Shown: positions 1 through 9,127 of the stretch, in pieces
How the letters are laid out: each line of letters starts with the position of its first letter
Numbering within the stretch: position 1 is the first letter of the stretch
DNA from: Paenibacillus paeoniae
Lineage (GTDB): Bacteria; Bacillota; Bacilli; Paenibacillales; Paenibacillaceae
Assembly (NCBI RefSeq): GCF_003388735.1
Contig: NZ_QUBQ01000003.1
Location: 186,001-250,000 of the forward strand
DNA: 64,000 bases
Direction of reading: 5' to 3'
Made by a program: the position numbers and the translations under genes
Notes under the pieces: generated by a model
What the model saw: only the letters and a program-made list of their open reading frames with translations
Told to the model about the DNA's origin: nothing
Database searches by the model: none

Positions 1-61
1 CCTCAATATTGTAGTATTGTCTCCGGGACTTCTTGGGGTCGAGATTGGTGGAGACAGCGTT

Positions 62-697
62 ATGGAGACAGCCTCTGGCATTACACTGCTGGTTGTAAGT
101 TTCCTGTTGCTCGTGTATGGAAGCTACACGTTACTCATCAAGCCTCCCTATATGCCGCCTGTAAGAGACATGAAGACACATGAGGATTATGTGGCTGCGC
201 TTATGCATTTTCGGAATGTGAAGGGCCTTAAGAAAGAGATCGCCCTTGCTCTGGATCAACTGGAGCGAATGGATAAGAAGAAGGATACGCTGCTGGAGGT
301 GCTCGGGCAACGATTCGAGCCTTCAGAATTAAGCTATAAGAAGTTTATATCGGTCATTGATGAGGTTCGCAAGCTCTTCTATTTGAATATTCGTGGTATC
401 TTGAACAAACTTAACGTCTTTGACGAGAAGGAATATGCCAGCTTTACCGCCGGCCAGCAGAAGAAGCATGGTGCATTCTCCAGCAGGCTGGTTGAGGAGA
501 AGGCAGCACTCTATCAGGAATATTTGGCCTACATGTCTGGATACCTTGGAGTTAATGAGGAGATTTTGCTGAAGCTGGATAAATTGATGCTGGAGATTTC
601 ATTGCTGGGCAGCACGGATTATCGTGATGTGGATGAGATGCCTTGCATGAAGGAAATCGATCAATTGATCAAACAGACTAAATACTACAAGCAATAA
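62..697 (+). CDS. Hypothetical membrane-anchored helical protein upstream of vWA/TelA
   Basis: I do not recognise the family. The ATG at 62 has a GGTGGAG ribosome site eight bases upstream; the frame is open further upstream to the window edge, so a longer protein cannot be excluded. From this start the protein is about 211 residues with an N-terminal membrane segment (residues 5-25) followed by a charged, helical cytoplasmic part. It lies 13 bases before the vWA-domain gene, which precedes the TelA-family gene, so the three form one operon. Proteins associated with TelA are often linked to envelope stress or toxic-anion resistance; a supporting role in that complex is an inference only. Confidence 0.6.
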   Translation: METASGITLLVVSFLLLVYGSYTLLIKPPYMPPVRDMKTHEDYVAALMHFRNVKGLKKEIALALDQLERMDKKKDTLLEVLGQRFEPSELSYKKFISVIDEVRKLFYLNIRGILNKLNVFDEKEYASFTAGQQKKHGAFSSRLVEEKAALYQEYLAYMSGYLGVNEEILLKLDKLMLEISLLGSTDYRDVDEMPCMKEIDQLIKQTKYYKQ

Positions 698-710
698 GGG
701 GGAGTGGAAC

Positions 711-2399
711 ATGGCAAGCAAAGGCAAGGCGTTTTTTGTACTGATTGTTATAGCTGCAGTTGTCTTTGGACTCGTATATGCAGGGATTACGTTAACCTCT
801 AATCTGGGCAAGTCGGATTCGCAGGTGACCTTGGAAGATTCGGGCAAACGTCTGGATAAGCTGTACAAAAAAATTAACGTCAATGTCGTCGATCCTGTCA
901 AAGGACAGATTGACCTCGACCCGGTAGCCGTAGGGGATTCCTTGCCCGATATCTCGAAGTTCACCGTATCGGTCGAGAATACGACAGACAGCTTTATCGA
1001 GATTTTCTCCTCCACGGAGAAGTCCGGCACCGGTATCGACGGCTGGCTGAATGAAGTGGCTCAGGCCTTCAATCAATCCAATACGCAGGTGAACGGCAAG
1101 TCTGTATCCGTCAAGATTCGCAATATTGCCTCGGGTACGGCTTCGGATTACATACGTTCGGGCAAATATATCCCCGATGCGTTCACACCATCCAATGAGC
1201 TATGGGGCGAGATGGTTAAGGCCGAGGGAATACCGACCGAGCTTGTCTCCAAGCGTCTAGTCGGCAACGTGACAGGGATCGTTACGCGGAAAGCGAAGTA
1301 CGATGAACTGGTTGAGAAGTACGGCTCCATCAATGTAAAGACGATTACGGATGCTATTGCGGATAATGAGCTATCTATGGGCTATACCGATCCTTTTGCA
1401 AGCTCGACAGGTCTTAATTTCCTTGTGACTTCACTGCGCACGTTCGATCATACGAATCTGCTTGGAGAGACAGCGGTTCAAGGGTTCGAGCGCTTCCAAG
1501 CGAATGTGCCGTTTATCGCATCAACTACAATTCAAATGCGTGATGCGGCGAAGACAGGCATGCTGGATTCCTTTGTATTGGAATATCAGACCTATGTGAA
1601 TGCGGCTGATCTGAAGAGTGGATATGTGTTCACGCCATTTGGTGTAAGGCATGACAGTCCATTGTACGCGCTTGGCGATTTGCCGCAGGAGAAGCGGGAT
1701 ATTGTTAAGGCGTTTGCGGATTTCGTAGCTTTGGATAAGAATCAGAAGCTAGGGACGGAGAAAGGCTTTAACGGCTTGGAAGAATACCTGGCAGAGCTTG
1801 AGGCAGTCGATGGCGGTACGTTAATATCTGCGCAGAAGCTGTGGAAAGAGAAGAAGGACGGCAGCAAGCCGATTGCAGCTGTATTCGTAGCGGACGTATC
1901 CGGAAGCATGGACGGCGAGCCGCTGAACCGTTTGAAGGAATCGCTTCTGCAAGGACAGAAGTATCTCGGTCGTGACAATAGTATAGGATTCGTATCCTAT
2001 TCCAGCGACGTGTCCATTAATCTGCCCATTGCGAAGTATGATACGAATCAGCAGTCCATGTTCGTCGGAGCGATTAACAGCTTGCAGGCAAGCGGCGGGA
2101 CGGCTACATTCGACGGTATTGTCGTTGCGATGAAGCTGCTGCAGGACGAAGTCGCGCTGAACCCTGACGTGAAGCCGGTGATCTTCGTTCTAAGCGACGG
2201 GGAGACGAATGAAGGCCACTCGCTTAAGGATGTTAGAGGACTGATCGAGACGTATAAAATTCCCGTCTACACAATCGGCTACAACGCTAATATCGAGGCG
2301 CTGAAGAGCATATCCAGTATTAATGAGGCGGCCAGTATTAATGCTGACACTGACGATGTCGTCTACAAAATTGGCAATCTGCTGAACGTTCAAATGTAA
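711..2399 (+). CDS. Membrane-anchored von Willebrand factor A domain protein with binding-protein-like region
   Basis: A 562-residue protein with an N-terminal membrane anchor (about residues 8-30), a central region resembling a type II periplasmic binding protein (about 100-350; it contains the TDPFASSTG and YVFTPFG stretches), and a C-terminal vWA domain (about 385-560). The metal-binding MIDAS residues are all visible: DVSGS near residue 395, the threonine in SGGTATFDG and the aspartate in LSDGETNEG. A complete MIDAS implies metal-dependent binding of a protein or peptide partner outside the membrane. The gene starts with ATG after GGGGGAG and sits between a membrane protein and TelA. The ligand of the binding-protein-like region is unknown. 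Confidence 0.8.
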   Translation: MASKGKAFFVLIVIAAVVFGLVYAGITLTSNLGKSDSQVTLEDSGKRLDKLYKKINVNVVDPVKGQIDLDPVAVGDSLPDISKFTVSVENTTDSFIEIFSSTEKSGTGIDGWLNEVAQAFNQSNTQVNGKSVSVKIRNIASGTASDYIRSGKYIPDAFTPSNELWGEMVKAEGIPTELVSKRLVGNVTGIVTRKAKYDELVEKYGSINVKTITDAIADNELSMGYTDPFASSTGLNFLVTSLRTFDHTNLLGETAVQGFERFQANVPFIASTTIQMRDAAKTGMLDSFVLEYQTYVNAADLKSGYVFTPFGVRHDSPLYALGDLPQEKRDIVKAFADFVALDKNQKLGTEKGFNGLEEYLAELEAVDGGTLISAQKLWKEKKDGSKPIAAVFVADVSGSMDGEPLNRLKESLLQGQKYLGRDNSIGFVSYSSDVSINLPIAKYDTNQQSMFVGAINSLQASGGTATFDGIVVAMKLLQDEVALNPDVKPVIFVLSDGETNEGHSLKDVRGLIETYKIPVYTIGYNANIEALKSISSINEAASINADTDDVVYKIGNLLNVQM

Positions 2400-2466
2400 G
2401 GGAATGGCGAGGTTTGGAGCAAGCGTTTGATATAGACGGATTATCCATTAGCTGAGGAGGGATTGC

Positions 2467-3606
2467 ATGTCGTTTACGATGGAAGTCATTAAGCCGGAGG
2501 AAATAAAATCCGCGATCGAAGAGCAGGTGAAGCCGGAGCCGGAGGAAGTTACCCAATTGAAGGAGCTCGCGCAAAATAACGTCTCTTCGATTATGGAGCT
2601 CGACATCGAGTCTTTGGAGAAGCGCAAAGAAATCCTGCAATCGATCGACAAGTTCGGCATGAGCACAATGAGATCATCTTCGGACAAAAACTCTCTTCTG
2701 CAGATTTCCGTAGGAAAGCTGTCCAAGACGGGAGATGAAGGCGGGGAAGTGGCCAAGGGGCTGATGGAGCTGCATACGCAGCTTAAGGATTTGGACCCAA
2801 GCGCCTTGGACTTTGCCAAAAGCGGACTTCTTGGCAAGCTGTTTAATCCCTTGCGTCAGTATTTTGCCAAATATCAGAAGGCGGACTCGGTCATCTCCGA
2901 TATTATTATTTCCTTGGATAAGGGTAAAACCGTACTCAGGAATGACAACACGACGCTGGAGTTCGAACAGCAGACGCTTCGGGAATTAACCAAGCGGCTG
3001 CAGAAGGAGATTCAGCTCGGCATGTTGATGGATCAGGAGATCGAATCCCAGATCGAAGCGGCGAAGCTTCGTATGGAGGCGGAGGACAAAGTTCGTTTTA
3101 TTACGGAGGAAATCTTGTTCCCGCTGCGCCAGCGGGTGATGGATCTGCAGCAGATGCAGGTTGTGAACCAGCAAGGGATTATGGCCATCGAGGTCGTTAT
3201 GCGGAACAATAAGGAGCTTATCCGCGGGGTTGATCGCGCCCGGAACGTAACAGTCTCCGCTTTGAGAATTTCTGTAACGGTTGCGAGTGCCCTTTATAAT
3301 CAAAAGATTGTATTGCAGAAGATCGAGCTGCTTAATGAAACGACGGACAATCTGATCAGCGGCACGTCCAAGATGCTGAAAAATCAGGGTGCGGCGATTC
3401 ACAAGCAATCGCTGGAGACGAGTATTTCGGTCGATACGTTGAAGGAGGCTTTCTCCGATGTGCTGGAAGCGCTGGATTCCATCAGTACCTACAAGCAGGA
3501 CGCTTTGCCGAAAATGAGAGATACGATCATCCAGTTCAGAGAGCTGGCCGACACAGGGGAGAAGCAAATCCTTCGTCTAGAGAAAGGGCATAAGCTGGGT
3601 CTCTAG
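2467..3606 (+). CDS. Toxic anion resistance protein, TelA/YceH family
   Basis: A 379-residue, almost entirely helical protein with the features of the TelA/KlaA family, which is linked to tellurite and other toxic-anion tolerance and to cell-envelope antimicrobial resistance. It has no signal peptide or membrane segment, so it is probably cytoplasmic, working at the membrane with partners. The C-terminal part carries the family-like run NVTVSALRISVTVASALYNQ. ATG follows AGGAGGG. It is the last gene of the three-gene operon, 67 bases after the vWA gene, and is closed by a clear terminator at 3643. In Bacillus, TelA homologues sit near TerD-type genes; none is visible here, but the window starts at this operon. 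Confidence 0.85.
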   Translation: MSFTMEVIKPEEIKSAIEEQVKPEPEEVTQLKELAQNNVSSIMELDIESLEKRKEILQSIDKFGMSTMRSSSDKNSLLQISVGKLSKTGDEGGEVAKGLMELHTQLKDLDPSALDFAKSGLLGKLFNPLRQYFAKYQKADSVISDIIISLDKGKTVLRNDNTTLEFEQQTLRELTKRLQKEIQLGMLMDQEIESQIEAAKLRMEAEDKVRFITEEILFPLRQRVMDLQQMQVVNQQGIMAIEVVMRNNKELIRGVDRARNVTVSALRISVTVASALYNQKIVLQKIELLNETTDNLISGTSKMLKNQGAAIHKQSLETSISVDTLKEAFSDVLEALDSISTYKQDALPKMRDTIIQFRELADTGEKQILRLEKGHKLGL

Positions 3607-3642
3607 TGTGTGATATGCTCTATCCTATATGCTCGTTGTTCC

Positions 3643-3670
3643 AACCACAGCCGGAAGGCTGTGGTTTCTT
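3643..3670 (+). terminator. Intrinsic terminator of the vWA-TelA operon
   Basis: A perfect 10-base-pair stem (AACCACAGCC / GGCTGTGGTT) with a GGAA loop is followed by a T-rich run. It lies 36 bases after the TelA stop. Confidence 0.85.
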
Positions 3671-3708
3671 ATTTAGGAAGCAGAAAAGGTCTACAAGCTA
3701 AAGGATAG

Positions 3709-3736
3709 TTGTGTTCAATGCAAGCGATGCTATAAT
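3709..3736 (+). promoter_or_regulatory. Sigma-A-type promoter for the TetR gene
   Basis: TTGTGT, a 16-base spacer and a perfect TATAAT (3731-3736), about 70 bases before the TetR start. Confidence 0.55.
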
Positions 3737-3804
3737 GAACGAAGTGAAAGGGGGGAAGCGGGCAGCTGAAGGAGCTTTAGTAGAACATTCGGCTGCTTAT
3801 TCCT

Positions 3805-4401
3805 ATGACGGCTAATGATTTGCCTTTAACGAAAGAAGAGATACTGGATGCCGCGGAGCAAGTGCTGAGGCGCTTCGGACCAGACAAGACGTCGGTCGTT
3901 GATATTGCAAAGGTGCTGAAGGTCAGCCATGGTACCTTATACAGACATTTCGCGAGCAAGGTTTCCATTCGGGAGGCGGTGACGGAGAGATGGCTGCGTT
4001 TGAGTATTACAGTGCCGCTGGATACTCTTGCAGAGCAGACAGGGGGCAGTGCTGCGGCACACTTGCGCCTGTGGATGGAAACTCTGATAGGTCTTAAGCG
4101 AACCTTCTCTGTGGAGGACGCGGAGATGTTCAAGATGTATGCTGCCGTCACGCTGAGCGAAGTGGAAATAATTGAGGCTCATGTGAATCGGCTTATCACA
4201 CAGATGGGGAGATTGATTGACAGTGGCATGCTGACGGGGGAGTTTAAGGAAGGGAATTCGGAGCAACTGGCCAGAGCTCTTTTTCTGGCGACATCCCCAT
4301 TCCACCATCCGGCTCATGCGAAGGCATGGATATCCGACAGTCATACTGCTGACTTTGACGCTGTGTGGCAACTGTTGATGTCCGGTCTGTTAAAAAAATA
4401 A
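3805..4401 (+). CDS. TetR family transcriptional regulator
   Basis: A 198-residue regulator. The N-terminal TetR helix-turn-helix is clear (about residues 10-55: KEEILDAAEQVLRRFG, then SHGTLYRHFASK). The C-terminal half is the variable ligand-binding domain. No convincing ribosome site precedes ATG 3805 (a GAAGGAG lies about 30 bases away), and an in-frame stop at 3781 rules out a much longer form. It is followed by its own terminator and then by a frameshifted SDR gene in the same direction, whose promoter overlaps an inverted repeat. The natural inference is that this repressor controls the SDR. Confidence 0.9.
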   Translation: MTANDLPLTKEEILDAAEQVLRRFGPDKTSVVDIAKVLKVSHGTLYRHFASKVSIREAVTERWLRLSITVPLDTLAEQTGGSAAAHLRLWMETLIGLKRTFSVEDAEMFKMYAAVTLSEVEIIEAHVNRLITQMGRLIDSGMLTGEFKEGNSEQLARALFLATSPFHHPAHAKAWISDSHTADFDAVWQLLMSGLLKK

Positions 4402-4416
4402 TGTTCTGTCTCATAC

Positions 4417-4455
4417 AACCTTCGAATCCAAGCGTACGATTCGGAGGTTTTTTGG
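4417..4455 (+). terminator. Terminator after the TetR gene
   Basis: AACCTTCGAATC pairs with GATTCGGAGGTT (one mismatch) around a 9-base loop, followed by six T. Confidence 0.85.
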
Positions 4456-4516
4456 TTTGTTTTGAAATGGTGGGGACTGCAAGCTTAAGGGGGTTATCGG
4501 CCAGACATAACCCTTG

Positions 4517-4571
4517 AATGACAAATAATAAAAAATGTCATTTGACATTCGTTATTGGCATGGGCTATGAT
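4517..4571 (+). promoter_or_regulatory. SDR promoter with overlapping palindromic operator (putative TetR site)
   Basis: A perfect -35 TTGACA (4542-4547) and TATGAT (4566-4571) with an 18-base spacer. The -35 lies inside the palindrome ATGTCA-TT-TGACAT (4535-4548). A further half-site AATGACA lies at 4518. The layout fits repression by the adjacent TetR protein; the assignment is inferred from position. Confidence 0.6.
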
Positions 4572-4696
4572 GATCTCACATCGCGTACGATAGAGTATTC
4601 AACTCGGAGATGAGGAAAGAATAGCTAAAGATGAATAGCCGTATGCGTGTAATCTGTGATTTCCAGCATGAATGACAATATAAAGGTGGGATAGGG

Positions 4697-5441
4697 ATGG
4701 AACGGTCTTTAATTGGGAAAGTAGCATTGGTTACAGGCGCATCAAGAGGGATGGGCAAGCGGATAGCCGAGGATTTGGCGCAGCATGGCGCCAAGGTAGT
4801 GGTCAACTATGCAAACAGCCCAGGCAAAGCTGAGGAAGTCGTAGCGGGCATTGTGCAACGCGGGGGCGAGGCCATCGCTATCAGGGCGGACATTAGCCAA
4901 GTAGCAGAGGTAGAGCGCTTATTCCGGGAAACGCTGGAGGCATACGGAAGAGTGGATATACTAGTGAATAATGCAGGCATCATGATCACGAAGCCGCTTT
5001 CTCCAGACGACCGAAGAAGACTTCGACAAGCAATTCGATATTAATGTGAAGGGGACCTTCTTTGCGATCCAGCAAGCGGTGAAGCATATGGGAGAGGGCG
5101 GACGCATTATCAATTTCTCTACTTCGGTGACGGGGCAAATCTTCCCGGCTTACAGCTCTTACGCAGGATCGAAAGGCGCAGTCGAGCAATTCACGCGCCA
5201 GCTTGCGAAGGAACTAGGCCCTAAAGGCATTACGATCAACGCAGTCTCCCCAGGTCCTGTGACCACCGAGCTATTTACGGTTGGGAAGACGGAAGAACAA
5301 GTCAAGACCATAGGCAGCATGAACGCTTTTGGACGCATCGGAGAACCGGAGGATATCTCGGAGGTTGTGTTGTTTCTGGCTAGCGAGCAGTCTCGCTGGG
5401 TGACGGGACAGACGCTTCGTGTGAACGGCGGTTTTATATAA
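4697..5441 (+). pseudogene. Short-chain dehydrogenase/reductase (SDR) broken by a +1 frameshift
   Basis: The gene reads as a classical SDR in two frames. The first part (4697-5044) has the Rossmann motif TGASRGMG and the NNAG motif. The second part (5046 on) has the catalytic serine and YAGSK motif, then SPGPVTTELF and the C-terminal VTGQTLRVNGGF. At 5003-5004 the text CTTTCTCCAGACGACC has one extra C: removing it restores L-S-Q-T-T-E-E-D-F-D running into the second frame without a gap. The full product would be about 247 residues, normal for the family. Either the gene is inactive in this strain or the base is a sequencing error; no slippery heptamer is visible. Everything else, including the promoter, ribosome site and terminator, is intact, which suggests a very recent event or an error. 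Confidence 0.85.
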
Positions 5442-5472
5442 GAATTTTAGCGTAATGGGAAATATGGAGGGA

Positions 5473-5504
5473 ACAGTCGGATCTAAGGATCTGGCTGTTT
5501 TTTT
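5473..5504 (+). terminator. Terminator after the SDR gene
   Basis: CAGTCGGATC / GATCTGGCTG form ten pairs (two G-U) around a TAAG loop, followed by seven T. Confidence 0.8.
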
Positions 5505-5609
5505 GTTTGAATCCACCCTATAGTATTGAAATAGATGTTGATAGGAATCGGGAATGAGGAGCGTATTAGCTTGTAGTATCAAACATGGAAGCAAAGGAGG
5601 GCAGGCAGG

Positions 5610-6146
5610 GTGGGCATAACAGAGGACAACGTAGTGAAGCACATCAAGAAACGCAATGAAAGGGCGCTGGCGTTCATCGTGAAGACGTACGGCGGATTGC
5701 TTGCGGCGATTATTAAGCGGCATGTGCAATTCAATGAGCAAGAGTATGAGGAGTGTCTCGATGATGTGTTGCTGGCGATCTGGCATCATATCGACGCGTT
5801 CGATGAGGAGAGAAACACATTCAAGCAATGGATAGCTGCTATTGCGAAGCACCGTGCAATCGATTACCAGCGCAAAATGTCTAGAAGAAGGCAGCATGTT
5901 GTCACAGCAGACATCACGGATGTGCTCTATCACAAGCATCCTGAAGCCACGCCATCGCATGATGTAGAAGATGTACTGGAGCAATTGTCGGATACGGAAC
6001 GCGTTGTGTTCCAAAAGTATTATCTCGAAGGCGTGCCTTCGCATGAAATGGCACAGCAATTGAATGTGAAAGAATCATGGATTCATAACAAGCTGTCGCG
6101 AGGACGCAGTAAGCTGCGGGACATATTGATTCCGAGGAAGGTGTAG
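5610..6146 (+). CDS. Sigma-70 family (ECF-type) RNA polymerase sigma factor
   Basis: A 178-residue sigma factor starting at GTG 5610, nine bases after AAAGGAGG. Region 2 is at about residues 10-85 (EYEECLDDVLLAIWHHIDAF and FKQWIAAIAKHRAIDYQRK). Region 4 is at about 115-170 (LEQLSDTERVVFQKYYLEG with a following helix-turn-helix). It is followed four bases later by a DUF4179 protein with one membrane segment, the usual partner arrangement for an ECF factor and its membrane anti-sigma factor. The stimulus cannot be read from the sequence. Confidence 0.92.
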   Translation: MGITEDNVVKHIKKRNERALAFIVKTYGGLLAAIIKRHVQFNEQEYEECLDDVLLAIWHHIDAFDEERNTFKQWIAAIAKHRAIDYQRKMSRRRQHVVTADITDVLYHKHPEATPSHDVEDVLEQLSDTERVVFQKYYLEGVPSHEMAQQLNVKESWIHNKLSRGRSKLRDILIPRKV

Positions 6147-6150
6147 AGGA

Positions 6151-7149
6151 ATGTCGATTTTTGAAAAATGGAATGAGATGAATCTGGACATATCACAGTA
6201 TGAGACGGAGCCGTTGTCTGACTTAGAGCAGAAGAGATGGGTGAATCGAGTAAAAAATAAGTTGGGGCGCCACCGCATGATGACTGCGAGAAGATGGGTA
6301 GGTTTTGCCGCAGTGCTTATTCTCGCGATGGGCGTTACATTATCATACGGTAAGCTGACACTTGCCAAAATCCCGGCCACAGCGGGTCAGATCGAACGAT
6401 TTATTCATAGCGAGACTCCGCCCGATTATTCCGCTTATAAGACCGTATTTGGCGAATCCGCCGAGAATGCGTATGGCAAGCTTACACTGAACGAAGTGCT
6501 TGTCGATTCAGATCGACTGCTCATCAGCTCGACCTTCGAGCCTGCGAAGGGGATTGACTTCAGCTATCAGACGCAGCTCATGCCAAGTGTGCTGGTGGAT
6601 GGTGAGGATATCCAGCTTACGAGGGGCTCGCAGTCGATTAAGGTTGTGGAAGGGATGTACACCGTATATGGCGATATTAGTGTGCGGGAGCTGCCGCGGA
6701 ACGGGCAACCGCTTCAACTGACAATTGCCTACGATCGAATCAGTGGAAAAGGCGAGTATGAGATAACAGGCAAACCAATCGAACAGCCTTGGATATTCCA
6801 CGTCGAGGTTTCTTCTAGTGAGCTTAATGCCGCTATGAAAACCATTGATATGAATGAAACAATATCGCTTCCTCAAGGGCAGACTGTCACGATCGAAAGA
6901 GCCATTCTGACGCCGATATCGACACTTATTTATTTTGATGCAGCAGGGGCATCGGATTCACTAAGATGGAAGCTTGTCTCGGACAGCGGTCAAGAGATTT
7001 TGGAATCGAAGGGTTATGTATCGGAGGAACCGGGGGAGAGATCGTATATCCGATTCGGACCGATTGATAGCAGTCAAGGTTCATATCGCATCGTTCCGAT
7101 TGGCTTTAATGATCGTGAGGAGCTTGGATCAGGCGTTCAAATTCCATAA
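6151..7149 (+). CDS. DUF4179 domain membrane protein, putative anti-sigma factor
   Basis: A 332-residue protein beginning four bases after the sigma-factor stop, so probably translationally coupled. Residues 1-50 are cytoplasmic and charged, 51-70 form a membrane segment (WVGFAAVLILAMGVTLSYG), and the rest is an extracytoplasmic beta-rich domain typical of DUF4179 proteins. In Bacillus and Paenibacillus these are paired with ECF sigma factors and are thought to hold the sigma factor at the membrane. The role here rests on that gene pairing and topology. A strong terminator follows. Confidence 0.75.
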   Translation: MSIFEKWNEMNLDISQYETEPLSDLEQKRWVNRVKNKLGRHRMMTARRWVGFAAVLILAMGVTLSYGKLTLAKIPATAGQIERFIHSETPPDYSAYKTVFGESAENAYGKLTLNEVLVDSDRLLISSTFEPAKGIDFSYQTQLMPSVLVDGEDIQLTRGSQSIKVVEGMYTVYGDISVRELPRNGQPLQLTIAYDRISGKGEYEITGKPIEQPWIFHVEVSSSELNAAMKTIDMNETISLPQGQTVTIERAILTPISTLIYFDAAGASDSLRWKLVSDSGQEILESKGYVSEEPGERSYIRFGPIDSSQGSYRIVPIGFNDREELGSGVQIP

Positions 7150-7157
7150 ATGAAACA

Positions 7158-7198
7158 AAGGATAGCCGCAGAAAGAAGCTGCGAGCTATCCTTTTTGT
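7158..7198. terminator. Terminator between convergent DUF4179 and RNase J genes
   Basis: AAAGGATAGC-CGCAG pairs with CTGCG-A-GCTATCCTTT; it has A and T runs on both sides and can serve both strands. Confidence 0.85.
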
Positions 7199-7204
7199 TG
7201 TGAG

Positions 7205-8899
7205 TTATATCTCGATAATAATAGGGAGAATCATCGGTCTTCTTTTTGTTTTCGCATAGAGGAAAGCGCCGACGGAGTCTTTTGTTTTGGTCTTTAAGAT
7301 CGCCCACTTCCAGTCATTACCTAATTCTTGGAGCTCCTCAATGGTACGAATCACGATTCGACTAACCTCGCTAAGCAAGCCTTCCGATTCCTTCACATAG
7401 ACGAAGCCTCTCGAGATAACATCCGGGTCGGACAGCAGCGCATTTTCCTGGCGGCTTAATGTAATGACGATGACGATAATGCCGTCCTCGGACAGGTGCT
7501 TGCGATCCCTCAGTACAATGTTGCCGACATCGCCGATGCCGAAACCGTCCACCAACGTGTTTCCTGCCGGAATCTGCCTGTTGCTGACTGCTTGGCCGCC
7601 GCTGATGTCCAGTACATCGCCATTTCGCAAGATGAAGACATGCTCCCGTTCGACTCCGACGTCTACGGCAAGCTGACGATGCTGGTGCAGCATGCGGTAT
7701 TCCCCGTGAATCGGAACAAAATAGGTCGGCTTCATGAGGGTAAGCATCAGCTTCAGCTCCTCCTGACTGCCATGCCCGGACACATGCATCCCGTTCGAAC
7801 CGCTGCCGCCGTGGATCACATGCGCCCCCAGCAAATACAGATGATCCAGCGTGCTGGCAACATTCCGTTCATTGCCGGGTATCGGAGATGAGGCGAAGAT
7901 GACCGTATCGTCAGGGTCAATCGTAATTAAGGGATGTGTGGAGCTGGCCAGACGCGATAAGGCTGCCAAGGGCTCGCCTTGGCTACCGGTACATAATACC
8001 GCGATACGATCACGAGTGAACTGCCCGGTCTCTCTGGGCTCAATGAGCATACCATCCGGTACATCCAGATAACCAAGCTCCCGGGACACCCGGACGACAT
8101 TCACCATGCTGCGCCCGAGCAACAGCAGCTTGCGGCCCGTTTTGCGCGCAGCGTTGATCACTTGCTGCAGCCGGTTTACATTGGAAGCGAAGGTTGTGAG
8201 AAATATTTTGTTTGTCGCTTTTTGGAAGGCTTCTTCGATGCGCTCTCCCACCAGCTTCTCGGAGGGGGTGAACCCGGGCCGCTCCGCATTGGTGCTCTCG
8301 GATAACAGAAGAAGCACGCCGCGTTCGCCGATCCGGGCCATTTTATGCACATCGGGAAATTGCTTGTTGGCGGGCGAGAGGTCGAACTTGAAATCTCCGG
8401 TATGAACGACTGTTCCTTCCGGAGTATCAATGGCGATGCCTACACAATCCGGAATGCTATGATTCGTGCGGAAGAAGGACAGCGTGAGCGTACCCAGCTC
8501 GATGATGCTGTCGGTGTTAATATTATGCAATCCTTTATCGCTCAGGTTATGCTCCTTCAATTTGCCTTTGATCAGACCGAGTGTCAGCGGAGTTCCGTAT
8601 ACAGGCATATCTAGCTGCTTCAAAATGTAAGGAATAGCTCCGATATGATCCTCATGTCCATGCGTAATAAATAGACCTCTGATACGCTGCTTGTTGTCCA
8701 GCAAATATGTAATGTCGGGAACGATGAGATCGATGCCGAGCAGGGTTTCGTCCGGGAATTTGGAGCCGCAGTCAATGACGACGAGATCATCTCCGTATTG
8801 CACGACATACATGTTTTTTCCAATCTCGAATACGCCGCCTAGCGCAAATACGGACAGCTTGCTTGTTTGTTGCGGATTTACTTGATTTTGATTCATCAT
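7205..8899 (-). CDS. Ribonuclease J
   Basis: A 564-residue metallo-beta-lactamase/beta-CASP nuclease. Family motifs are clear: THGHEDHIG (catalytic zinc ligands), HTGDFKF, LCTGSQGEP, SSPIPGNE, HVSGHGSQEE, FVPIHGEYRM and a C-terminal ending like that of RnjA (KRRPMILPIIIEI). RNase J combines 5'-3' exonuclease and endonuclease activity in mRNA turnover and rRNA 5' maturation in Firmicutes. The length matches RnjA (about 555). The start has GGGAGG six bases upstream. Which paralogue this is cannot be told from the window. It lies near the RNA-repair loci, which may be chance. Confidence 0.95.
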   Translation of the reverse strand: MMNQNQVNPQQTSKLSVFALGGVFEIGKNMYVVQYGDDLVVIDCGSKFPDETLLGIDLIVPDITYLLDNKQRIRGLFITHGHEDHIGAIPYILKQLDMPVYGTPLTLGLIKGKLKEHNLSDKGLHNINTDSIIELGTLTLSFFRTNHSIPDCVGIAIDTPEGTVVHTGDFKFDLSPANKQFPDVHKMARIGERGVLLLLSESTNAERPGFTPSEKLVGERIEEAFQKATNKIFLTTFASNVNRLQQVINAARKTGRKLLLLGRSMVNVVRVSRELGYLDVPDGMLIEPRETGQFTRDRIAVLCTGSQGEPLAALSRLASSTHPLITIDPDDTVIFASSPIPGNERNVASTLDHLYLLGAHVIHGGSGSNGMHVSGHGSQEELKLMLTLMKPTYFVPIHGEYRMLHQHRQLAVDVGVEREHVFILRNGDVLDISGGQAVSNRQIPAGNTLVDGFGIGDVGNIVLRDRKHLSEDGIIVIVITLSRQENALLSDPDVISRGFVYVKESEGLLSEVSRIVIRTIEELQELGNDWKWAILKTKTKDSVGAFLYAKTKRRPMILPIIIEI

Positions 8900-9127
8900 A
8901 TCTGTCCTCCCAAAAGGATGCCATGAATGGATGTTCGATGTTCAGTGTACGCCCAAGATGCCGGATATCCTTAATATTTTGATTAATCGGCTAATCTATT
9001 CACTTACTTCCATCGAAGATATAACTGAACGGTATACGGCTTGAGGGCTATAGATTTTTGGGTGTTCAAGTGCTAGGCTGGATAAAAGAGGTTACACATG
9101 TGAATCATGTTGCGAAGGAGGCAGCTT

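Noticed and set aside
4997..5046. Programmed +1 frameshift in the SDR gene
   Set aside because: No slippery codon, stop-codon pause site or stimulatory structure; SDR genes are not known to use frameshifting, so mutation or sequencing error is simpler.
5271..6059. A 262-residue minus-strand ORF
   Set aside because: Overlaps the SDR end and the sigma factor on the other strand; no ribosome site and no family features, so it is a shadow.
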